Shown here in pieces: positions 52,800-63,195 of a stretch of DNA of 64,000 nt (position 1 is its first letter; the number at the start of each line of letters is the position of its first letter). This DNA comes from Phycisphaerales bacterium. GTDB taxonomy: Bacteria > Planctomycetota > Phycisphaerae > Phycisphaerales > UBA1924. A program made the position numbers and the translations under genes. The notes beneath the pieces were generated by a model that did no database searches, was not told the origin of the DNA, and was given only the letters and a program-made list of their open reading frames with translations. The stretch is from NCBI GenBank assembly GCA_007693785.1, contig RECY01000038.1, positions 62,001-126,000 of the forward strand, given 5' to 3'.

Positions 52800-53507
52800 A
52801 TGCGGAACGGGGTCATCCATGCCTGCGTGAAGAGCTTCCTCGTCTGGCTGATCGCGGTGGGCGCGGTGGCGGCTGTCGGGTTCGAGTTCTTCCAACGCGG
52901 CTCGACGGAGATGGGCCTGATCATGCTCGGGCTGATCTTCGCGGGGTATTGCGTCGCAACGCGGACGGTCGCCCGGCGCGGCAAGGACGCGACCACGCTG
53001 CTGATGGTCGGTGCGGGGGGGACCTTCGGCTTCTGGTTCCCGCCGCTCTATGAGCTCTTCGCGCAAATCGTCGTGACGTGGGCGGAGACGGGCGTTCTGC
53101 CGGCGGACCTGGCGGGGCGGTTCGCGTTGCCGGTCGCGCTCGGCGTCTCCGGGTTGATGATGGCCGCGGTGCTCTACGCCGGGACGAGTTCCGGCGGCGT
53201 GTTCATGCTGACGGTGCTCGTATCGGGTGTGGCGGCCGGGACGCCGATCTTCCAGCACCTGCTCGGCCCGTACGAGCCGTGGGGGATGTTCGGCGCGATG
53301 GTGCTCTGGCACGCGGCGGTGGCGGGGATGCTCGCGTCCTGGGCCGTCCGTCAGGCGAAAGAGCACCGGGCGGCGTCCTGCCCGCATTGCGGGAAGGATC
53401 TGGGGCAGATCGCGATCGCGATCTGCCCGTCGTGCAAGAAGCGTCTGCCCGGCGCGGGCGTGCTGCACACGATCGCCGAGGCTCAGGAATCCCGGCGCGC
53501 CGCGTGA
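52800..53507 (+). CDS. multi-pass membrane protein with C-terminal zinc ribbon
   Basis: A 235-residue protein with five or six membrane helices (for example FLVWLIAVGAVAAVGFEFF near the start, MGLIMLGLIFAGYCVATR, FMLTVLVSGVAAGTPIF, GMFGAMVLWHAAVAGML), then a cytoplasmic zinc ribbon CPHCGKDLGQIAIAICPSCK near residues 196-215. The ribbon type recalls the other zinc-ribbon membrane proteins of the window. It is on the + strand in a 280-base interval with no other gene. Function unknown. Confidence 0.78.
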   Translation: MRNGVIHACVKSFLVWLIAVGAVAAVGFEFFQRGSTEMGLIMLGLIFAGYCVATRTVARRGKDATTLLMVGAGGTFGFWFPPLYELFAQIVVTWAETGVLPADLAGRFALPVALGVSGLMMAAVLYAGTSSGGVFMLTVLVSGVAAGTPIFQHLLGPYEPWGMFGAMVLWHAAVAGMLASWAVRQAKEHRAASCPHCGKDLGQIAIAICPSCKKRLPGAGVLHTIAEAQESRRAA

Positions 53508-53525
53508 GCGGGACGGCAAACCGGC

Positions 53526-54146
53526 TCAGCCCGCCCGGCGTCGCGTCGGTCGGGCGCCCGCCCAGGGCTTGGTGTAGGGCTCCAACTCCGGCGGCACGCG
53601 CCGCAGCCCTCGCCGCTCGCCTTTGGCGACCGCGTAGTGCAGACTGTCATGCATCCGCCGGCGCACGGCTTCGGTGATGTTGAGCCCGAGGCGCTCCATC
53701 TCGCGGAGGGCGTACGCCCAAGCGTGGTACTCCTCCAGGCAGCGGAGCCGGTAGGTCGTGAAGCCGATCGCGTGGTGCCCGATCTCGTGCAGGAAGACGG
53801 CCGCGGACATCGGGCCGCGCGGGTAGGGGGCTTCGATCAGGCGACTGACGGAGCCGTCGGCGTAGCGGACCTGCCACGCGACGCCGGACATGCTCGTCCG
53901 CCATTTTCGCACGCGGACGCGGTACCGAGACAGGTACTCCCGGGTCATCGCGTCGTAGCGGGCCTGCATCGGGCTCGCACGCCCGTTCGTTTTGGGGCGT
54001 GCGGCGACGGTGGGCTGGGGGCGGGCCCGGCGCGAGGACGGACGGCGCGGCACGACGACCACGCTCGGGGCGACGGGTTGCGTCGCTTCGGCGTGGGGCC
54101 CTCGCCCGCCCCGGCTCCGGAACAGCAGATACTGCAAGAACGACAT
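53526..54146 (-). CDS. putative zincin-like protein coupled to fmt
   Basis: A 206-residue protein from ATG 54146, whose start overlaps the fmt stop by one base (TGATG). Residues 15-60 are disordered and basic. The HEIGHH motif (residues 120-125), preceded by FL and followed by AIGFTTYRLRCLEEYHAWAY with a possible third ligand Glu, is a good zincin pattern. The sequence is not the same family as the 22444 zincin. No signal peptide is clear. The tight link to def and fmt suggests co-expression with the initiator-Met machinery, but a role in N-terminal processing is speculation. Confidence 0.65.
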   Translation of the reverse strand: MSFLQYLLFRSRGGRGPHAEATQPVAPSVVVVPRRPSSRRARPQPTVAARPKTNGRASPMQARYDAMTREYLSRYRVRVRKWRTSMSGVAWQVRYADGSVSRLIEAPYPRGPMSAAVFLHEIGHHAIGFTTYRLRCLEEYHAWAYALREMERLGLNITEAVRRRMHDSLHYAVAKGERRGLRRVPPELEPYTKPWAGARPTRRRAG

Positions 54147-55111
54147 CAGCGGGTTCTCGGCTCCGGGTGTGTTGTTCCGGCTTCGAAGGCGAGCGTTTCG
54201 CCGGCCTCGGGGCGCGAGCCGCGGGCGAAGTCGGCGTACGGCATCGGCTTCCGCCCGGCGGGCTGGACCTCGATCAGGCGGATGACGCCCGAGCCGCAGG
54301 TGACGAGGCCGAGCGCGGGGTCGAGGAACGACCCGGGACGCGTCCGGGTCTCCGGTCCTCCTCCGGCGACCTCGACCCGGTGGAGCTTCAAGGGCTCGCC
54401 GCGGAAGGTGACCGTGACGCCCGGCCAAGGGTTCAAACCCTGGACGCGCCGGCGGACCCCGTCGGCCTCGCCCGCGAAGTCGGCCCACCCGTCGCCCTTG
54501 CTCAGCTTGCCCGCGAGCGTGACCCGGGCCTCGTCCTGGGTCATCGGCTCCAGTGTCCCGGCTTCGTGGCGGGCAAGGACGTCGAGCATGAGTTCGGGGC
54601 CGTCCTCCGCGAGCAGGTCGTGCAGGTCGCCCGAGGTCTGATGCGCCTCGATGGGGCGTCGGCTCTGACCGAGGATCAGCCCCGCGTCCATCCGCTCGGC
54701 GAGGGTGATGACGCTGTTGCCCGTCTCGGTATCGCCGGCGAGGACGGCCGCGTGGATCGGCGCCGCCCCGCGCCAGCGCGGCAGACGCGACGCGTGGAGG
54801 TTGACCGCGAACCGGTCGGCGAGCAATGCCTTGCCCAGCTTCTGCCCGAAGGCGATCACGACCCACGCGTCGGCCTCGATCGCACGGAGACGATCACGCA
54901 CGCTTTCTTCGTTGACGGACGCCGGCTTTTCGAGGGACACGCCCGGGGTGTGCTCCTGGGCCCAGACGCCGATGGGCGTGGGGGTGAGCTTGCGGGAGCG
55001 TCCGGCTGGCTTGTCGGGCTGGGTCACGACGCCGACGAGTTGGTGGTGGTCGGCGATCGCCCGGAGGGTGGGCAGGCCGAACGCGCCGGAGCCGAGGAAG
55101 AGCACACGCAT
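54146..55111 (-). CDS. fmt: methionyl-tRNA formyltransferase
   Basis: A 321-residue cytoplasmic enzyme that formylates initiator Met-tRNA using 10-formyltetrahydrofolate. Motifs are LFLGSGAFGLPTLRAI, VVTQPDKPAGR, the formyltransferase core NLHASRLPRWRGAAPIHAAV and GDTETGNSVITLAERMDAG, and the C-terminal OB domain (GVRRRVQGLNPWPGVTVTFR). ATG 55111 gives a canonical start. Gene order on the minus strand is def-fmt-zincin, with 50 bases between def and fmt. Confidence 0.96.
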   Translation of the reverse strand: MRVLFLGSGAFGLPTLRAIADHHQLVGVVTQPDKPAGRSRKLTPTPIGVWAQEHTPGVSLEKPASVNEESVRDRLRAIEADAWVVIAFGQKLGKALLADRFAVNLHASRLPRWRGAAPIHAAVLAGDTETGNSVITLAERMDAGLILGQSRRPIEAHQTSGDLHDLLAEDGPELMLDVLARHEAGTLEPMTQDEARVTLAGKLSKGDGWADFAGEADGVRRRVQGLNPWPGVTVTFRGEPLKLHRVEVAGGGPETRTRPGSFLDPALGLVTCGSGVIRLIEVQPAGRKPMPYADFARGSRPEAGETLAFEAGTTHPEPRTR

Positions 55112-55161
55112 CGGGGGGATCGTATCCGCTCCGGCGGCGCGTCCGAGGCCCTCAGGGGGCG

Positions 55162-55701
55162 TCAACGCCCGCGTTCGAGGTCGCGGATCGCGGAGCGGTT
55201 CTTGAGCCTTGACCGCATCGTGAACTTGTCGAGGATGAGGACGCCGTCGAGGTGGTCGGTCTCGTGCTGGATGCAGCGTGCGAGCAGGCCGCCGGCCTCG
55301 ATCTCGTAGGCCTCGCCCTTCGCGTCGAGCGCGCGCATGCGGACGGTCGGCGGGCGAAGGACCTCGCCGGTCAGGCTGGGCAGGCTGAGGCACCCCTCAT
55401 CCATCGCCTCGGTGCCGGCGCGGGGGGGGAAGGTCAGCTCCGGGTTGATGCAGACGATCGGGCCCGCGGTGCCGGTGAGCGGGTGGCGGGGGGCGTCCGG
55501 GTCGGGCGGGACGTCGGCGACGAACAGACGCCACGCTAGCCCGACCTGCGGCGCGGCGAGCCCGATCCCCTCGGCCTCGCGCATCAGCTCGATCATCCGC
55601 GTCGCCACCTGGCGGACCTCGTCGGTCACCTCGGCGATCGGCTCGGCCTTGGCGCGCAAGACCTCGGCTGGATAGTGCACGATGTGCAGGTCTTGGACCA
55701 T
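55162..55701 (-). CDS. def: peptide deformylase
   Basis: A 179-residue metalloenzyme that removes the N-formyl group from nascent proteins. The three hallmark motifs are present: GIGLAAPQVGLAWRLF (motif 1, G-x-G-x-A-A-x-Q), EGCLSLPS (motif 2 with the metal Cys) and QHETDHLDGVL (motif 3, H-E-x-x-H). It is slightly longer than E. coli Def, with an acidic Pro-rich insert DVPPDPDAPRHPL near residue 70. First gene of the def-fmt-zincin operon. Confidence 0.97.
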   Translation of the reverse strand: MVQDLHIVHYPAEVLRAKAEPIAEVTDEVRQVATRMIELMREAEGIGLAAPQVGLAWRLFVADVPPDPDAPRHPLTGTAGPIVCINPELTFPPRAGTEAMDEGCLSLPSLTGEVLRPPTVRMRALDAKGEAYEIEAGGLLARCIQHETDHLDGVLILDKFTMRSRLKNRSAIRDLERGR

Positions 55702-55787
55702 CGGGCGATGATAGGGCCCAAAGCCTCGCCCAAGCCCCGCTCATGCCCCGGCGGGAGGCTTCGCCCCGGGCGAGCTAGGCTCTCCGC

Positions 55788-56765
55788 GTGCGCACGCGGA
55801 CGGTGCTCATCCTGCTCGCCTGCTTCGGGCTGCTGCTGATCGCGTCGCTGCTCCGCTTCGCGGTCGGCGGCGACGGGCTCGCGCTCCCGGAGCACCCCGT
55901 CATCTGGGAGCTTCGCGGGCTGCGCGTCGCGGCGGGGGCGATCGTGGGGGCGGCGCTCGGCGTTGGTGGCGCGATGCTCCAGAGCCTGCTGCGGAACCCG
56001 CTCGCCTCGCCGGACCTGCTGGGCGTGACGAGCGGGGCGGGGCTGGCGGTGATGGTTGTTGCGTTTCTTGCGTTCCGGGCCGGGGAGCCGATGCCGGGGG
56101 CGGGGGCGACCGGGGCCGCCGCCCTGGTCGGGGCGCTCGGGGCGCTCGCGGTGGTCTACGCCGCCAGCCAGCGGCGGGGGCTGGTGGATCCGGTCTCGCT
56201 GGTGCTGGTGGGTGTGATTGTGGGGCTGATCTGCGCGGCCGCCTCGCGACTGCTCGAGAGCACCCTCCCGCCGGACCCGGCGCGCCTCGCGACGCGATGG
56301 ATGTTCGGCTCGCTGAGCGATGAGACGGGGTGGGGGACGCTGCGGTTCGTGGCGTTGCTGACGGTCGCGGTGATCGCGGGGGCGGCGTGGCTGGGGCCGA
56401 GCATGGACGCGGCCTCGCTGAGCGATGAGGAGGCGCACGCCGTCGGGGTGCCAATCGGTGCGCTGCGGCTGGTGCTGTTCATCGGGAGCGGCGTGCTGGC
56501 GGCGGGTTCGATCGTGCTGGCCGGGCCGATCGGGTTCGTGGGGCTGGTCGCGCCGCACGCCGTCCGGCTCGTGCTTGGGCCGGGGCATCGCGGGGTGGTG
56601 CTCGGCTCGGCGTGCGTCGGGGCGGCGCTGGTCGTGCTTGCGGACGCGGCGGTCAAGAGCCTGGACCTGCCCGGCGGTCGCGTGCCGATCGGTGTGCTGA
56701 CGAGCCTGATCGGCGGGCCGGTGTTTGTGATGATGCTGCGCTCGAGCCGGAGCCGCGGGGCGTGA
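55788..56765 (+). CDS. FecCD-family ABC transporter permease
   Basis: A 325-residue polytopic permease of the iron-siderophore/vitamin B12 importer class (BtuC/FecC/FhuB type). About ten membrane helices are visible; family motifs are LRGLRVAAGAIVGAALGVGG, MLQSLLRNPLASPDLLGVTS, RWMFGSLSDETG and GPIGFVGLVAPHAVRLVLG. GTG 55788 starts it. No ATPase or binding-protein gene is adjacent; metH, a B12-dependent enzyme, is encoded 1 kb away on the other strand, which makes B12 uptake a mild possibility but does not show it. Confidence 0.92.
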   Translation: MRTRTVLILLACFGLLLIASLLRFAVGGDGLALPEHPVIWELRGLRVAAGAIVGAALGVGGAMLQSLLRNPLASPDLLGVTSGAGLAVMVVAFLAFRAGEPMPGAGATGAAALVGALGALAVVYAASQRRGLVDPVSLVLVGVIVGLICAAASRLLESTLPPDPARLATRWMFGSLSDETGWGTLRFVALLTVAVIAGAAWLGPSMDAASLSDEEAHAVGVPIGALRLVLFIGSGVLAAGSIVLAGPIGFVGLVAPHAVRLVLGPGHRGVVLGSACVGAALVVLADAAVKSLDLPGGRVPIGVLTSLIGGPVFVMMLRSSRSRGA

Positions 56766-56769
56766 GGGT

Positions 56770-57179
56770 CTATTCGCAAGGCCCATCCTCGTACAGTTCC
56801 AGCGGCAAATCGTCCGGGTCTCGGAAGAAGGTGTGGCGCCGGTTGGTGTAGGGGTCGGTGCGGACGGGTTCGAAGGGGATGCCGCGGGATTGGAAAGTGG
56901 CGATCGCGCCGTCGAGGTTGTCGACGCGGAAGGCGAGGTGGCGCAGCCCGACGGCCTCCGGTTGCGTCGGGCGGGGCGGGGGATCGGGGAAGGAAAAGAG
57001 CTCGAGCATCCCGCCGCAGGGGATGGCGAGGTCGAGCTTGGTGCTGTTGCGGTCCGCGCGGTGGTTCTCGGCGATGATCGTGAGCCCGAGGGCTTCGGTG
57101 TAGAAGCGTTTGGAGCGTTCGTAGTCGCGGCAGATGATCGCGACGTGGTGGATGCCGCGGATGCCCGGGTCGTGTGCGC

Positions 57180-57183
<4 letters not shown>
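56770..57183 (-). CDS. VOC-family (glyoxalase/bleomycin-resistance-like) protein
   Basis: A 137-residue single-domain vicinal oxygen chelate protein. It has two beta-alpha-beta-beta-beta modules: IRGIHHVAIICRDYERSKRF, YTEALGLTIIAE, DLAIPCGGMLELFSFP, then LRHLAFRVDNLDGAIATF and FFRDPDDLPLELYE. Metal ligands (His in HHVAI, Glu near LELFSF, His in RHLAF, Glu in LELYE) are present, so a metal site is plausible. It resembles the GloA2/YaeR-like small glyoxalases. Its start overlaps the metH stop by 4 bases (ATGA), so it is translationally coupled to metH. Confidence 0.88.
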
Positions 57184-60767
<3,584 letters not shown>

Positions 60768-60773
60768 GGCGGG

Positions 60774-60781
60774 CCTCCTCC
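60774..60781 (-). promoter_or_regulatory. strong Shine-Dalgarno deciding the TTG start of metH
   Basis: On the minus strand GGAGGAGG lies 6 bases before TTG 60767. It supports the start codon despite TTG being rare. Confidence 0.7.
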
Positions 60782-60842
60782 GCCGGGCCCGTCCGTGAGC
60801 CGTGCTGGCGGTCTGGAAGAAGCCTAGACGGGCATGTGGCCG

Positions 60843-60868
60843 CTTTCATCCGATCATCCGGATGAAAG
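60843..60868. promoter_or_regulatory. candidate operator in the metH/GNAT divergent region
   Basis: CTTTCATCCG (60843-60852) and CGGATGAAAG (60859-60868) are perfect 10-base inverted repeats separated by 6 bases, with an embedded perfect palindrome CATCCGGATG (60855-60864). It is about 76 bases upstream of the metH start and about 75 upstream of the GNAT start. It looks like a dimeric repressor site, perhaps for a methionine-cycle regulator; no matching regulator gene is in the window. Confidence 0.55.
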
Positions 60869-60943
60869 GGTGAAAAGGTGGTTTCCGGCAAGCGAATTCC
60901 ATCTCTTGACCTGGAATCGCCCGTTTGCGGAGAGCGTTGAAAG

Positions 60944-61837
60944 TTGATATACAAACAAAATACGATCATACCGCATCACGTCGCGATGCTCGAGGAATGG
61001 AGGCAGGCCCGTGGCGTGGCCGAGATCGCGGTCGAGCACGAGCCTCTTGCTGGCGGGACGATGGCGTATTCCGCGCCTGGGAGTTGCTCCAATCAGGCTT
61101 CCGGGCTCGGCCTCCGCGCGCCGGTCACCGTGGCCGAACTCGACCGCCTCGTCGCCTACTACCGCGAGCGAAACGAGCCCGCCGCGATCGAGGTCGCGCC
61201 CTTTGCCGACGTGTCGCTCGTCCACGGGCTGCGTGAACGCGGCTTTCTGCTCAAGGACTTCGAGATGGTCTTTGCGACGCGCGTCGAGCCCGGTGAGGAT
61301 TGCCGAGCAAGGATGACTGTTGCGCTCGATCCGTCCGTCGAGGTGCGTCGATACGAACCGGGCGATGCCGCCAGCGACCGCGCGTTCTTGCTCGCCTCGA
61401 TGAGCGGCTTCGTGCCCGAAGGGCAGACTGAGCCGAACGAGGGGGATTTGGAGGTCGGGCTCAACTGCCTACGTCACCCGCGGACGGTGAACGTCGCGGC
61501 TTATGCCGAGGGTCGGATCGTCGGGGCCGGGGCGATGGAACTCGCGACCGACGTGCCGGACGAACACAACCGCCCGACGGCGATCGCCTGCTTCTTCGGC
61601 GTCAGCGTGGTGCCCGAATACCGCCGACGCGGCATCCAGCAGGCGATGATCGCGGCCCGCCTCCAGGTGTGCGCCGACGCCGGGTGCGAGCTCGCGTGCA
61701 TCCACGCCCACCCCGGTGTCGGCACGGAGCGGAACGCCCTCCGCATGGGTTTTCAGCACGCGTACACGAAGGTGACGCTGATCCGACCGCTGGAAGGCTC
61801 GCCGTCTCGCGACCCGGCACATGGCTCGATAGGCTGA
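60944..61837 (+). CDS. GNAT-family acetyltransferase
   Basis: A 297-residue protein from TTG 60944 behind a GGAGAG-like site. The C-terminal half shows a GNAT acetyl-CoA fold: AYAEGRIVGAGAMELATD (strand region), VSVVPEYRRRGIQQAMIAAR, the R-R-x-G-I-Q pyrophosphate-binding loop, then ALRMGFQHAYTKVTLIRP. The first ~150 residues are a second, weaker GNAT-like half (YYRERNEPAAIEVAPFAD, LRERGFLLKDFEMVFATRV), as in tandem-GNAT proteins. Substrate unknown. Divergent from metH, sharing the palindromic site. Confidence 0.85.
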   Translation: MIYKQNTIIPHHVAMLEEWRQARGVAEIAVEHEPLAGGTMAYSAPGSCSNQASGLGLRAPVTVAELDRLVAYYRERNEPAAIEVAPFADVSLVHGLRERGFLLKDFEMVFATRVEPGEDCRARMTVALDPSVEVRRYEPGDAASDRAFLLASMSGFVPEGQTEPNEGDLEVGLNCLRHPRTVNVAAYAEGRIVGAGAMELATDVPDEHNRPTAIACFFGVSVVPEYRRRGIQQAMIAARLQVCADAGCELACIHAHPGVGTERNALRMGFQHAYTKVTLIRPLEGSPSRDPAHGSIG

Positions 61838-61871
61838 CCGCCTCTCGGGGCGGCTTCGGTGCGGTACTGGT

Positions 61872-63137
61872 TTGGAAAGCGAGGCGCGGGTGGGGCGGGG
61901 GTTCTGGAAAGCGGTCGGCCCGGGGATCCTCTTCGCCGGGGCGGCGATCGGGGTCAGCCACCTCGTGCAATCGACGCGGGCGGGGGCGCTCTTCGGGCTG
62001 TGGCTGCTCCCGGTCGTGCTGCTGGCGCACGCGGCGAAGTACCCGGCGATGGTCTTCGGCCCGCGCTACGCCGCCGCCACCGGGCGGTCGCTGATCGAGG
62101 CGTACCGCGAGCAGGGGCGGCACGCCCTTGGCTTGTTCGCGTTGATCGCGATCGGGACGTCGTTCACGATCCTCGCGGCGGTAACGATGGTGACGGCGGC
62201 CGTGGTGCGCACCTCGCTCGGGCTGGAGGGCGTCAGCGTTGTTGCGATCGCCGCGGGGTTGCTGGTGCTCTCGGCGTTGACGGTCGCGTGCGGCGGGTTC
62301 CGGTGGCTCGACGCGTTGCTCAAGGTGCTGATGGTACTGCTCCTGGCCGCGACGCTCGTCGCGGCGGGGTCGGCGCTGCCTCGGATGGAATGGGCGGCCG
62401 CCCTGATCGTGCCGGCGGGGCTCGGGCTGGCGGCGCTGCCGTTCGTCGTCGGGCTCGTCGGCTGGATGCCCGCGCCGCTGGACATCACCGTCTGGCACTC
62501 GCTCTGGACACTCGACCGCGCCAAGCAGACCGGGCACACCCCGACGCACCAGCAGTGCAGAGCGGATTTTGACATCGGGTACGCGCTCTGCGCTGTGACC
62601 GCGTGCAGCTTCCTGCTTCTTGGCGCGGTGCTCATGCACCAGCGCGGCGTGGAGACGCCCGAGGGCTCGGCGCCGTTCGTCGCGCAGCTTTTTGATCTGT
62701 ATGCCGAGGCGATCGGGGCGTGGGTGCGCCCGGTGATCGCGGTCGCGGCCTCGGCTGTCATGCTCTCGACGACGCTGACCGTCTTCGACGCGCTCCCGCG
62801 GACGGCCCAGACGCTCACGAGCGTCGCGATGGGGCGTGAGCGCCCGGCCGTGCGATCACGCCTCTACTGGGGCTTTACGCTGCTCATCAGCTTTGGGGCG
62901 ATCGCGATCATCTATACGGCTCGCCACTCGCTGGTGCCGCTGGTGCACCTGGCGACGACGATCTCGTTCGTCGGCACGCCGCTGCTGGCGGCGTTCAACC
63001 ACCGCGCGATGCATAGCGCTGCCGTGCCGGCGGCTCACCGTCCCGGAAAGGCGATGCGGCGCGCAAGCCTCGCGTGCGTCTGGCTGTGGGCGGGGTTCGC
63101 CGTGCTGTACGTGTGGCAGCTTGTCGTGGGTTTCTGA
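61872..63137 (+). CDS. Nramp-like membrane transporter lacking the usual metal ligands
   Basis: A 421-residue protein with 11 or so membrane helices, from TTG 61872. The start FWKAVGPGILFAGAAIGVSH and QSTRAGALFGLWLLPVVLLA, then KYPAMVFGPRYAAATGRSLI, match the Nramp (divalent metal/proton symporter) fold. But the canonical helix 1 D-P-G-N metal motif reads I-G-V-S-H-L-V, and the helix 6 A-x-x-M-P-H motif reads G-W-M-P-A-P-L. So the metal-binding Asp, Asn and His are absent and only the Met-Pro survives. It may transport another ion or solute, or have lost transport. It may be co-transcribed with the GNAT gene (34-base gap). Confidence 0.8.
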   Translation: MESEARVGRGFWKAVGPGILFAGAAIGVSHLVQSTRAGALFGLWLLPVVLLAHAAKYPAMVFGPRYAAATGRSLIEAYREQGRHALGLFALIAIGTSFTILAAVTMVTAAVVRTSLGLEGVSVVAIAAGLLVLSALTVACGGFRWLDALLKVLMVLLLAATLVAAGSALPRMEWAAALIVPAGLGLAALPFVVGLVGWMPAPLDITVWHSLWTLDRAKQTGHTPTHQQCRADFDIGYALCAVTACSFLLLGAVLMHQRGVETPEGSAPFVAQLFDLYAEAIGAWVRPVIAVAASAVMLSTTLTVFDALPRTAQTLTSVAMGRERPAVRSRLYWGFTLLISFGAIAIIYTARHSLVPLVHLATTISFVGTPLLAAFNHRAMHSAAVPAAHRPGKAMRRASLACVWLWAGFAVLYVWQLVVGF

Positions 63138-63161
63138 GCGGGTCGCGGTTGAACTCAACGC

Positions 63162-63183
63162 ATGGGCGGGACGCCTGTGCCAC
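63162..63183 (+). repeat. palindrome-GCCAC intergenic repeat, second copy
   Basis: ATGGGC (63162-63167), loop GGGAC, GCCTGT (63173-63178) then GCCAC; arms differ by wobble from the copy at 19950-19971. It lies between convergent genes. Confidence 0.6.
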
Positions 63184-63195
63184 GGGTTGGCTTGC

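Noticed and set aside
60768-60943. Cobalamin or S-adenosyl riboswitch upstream of metH
   Set aside because: No B12-box or SAM/SAH riboswitch core could be recognised; only the palindrome stands out.
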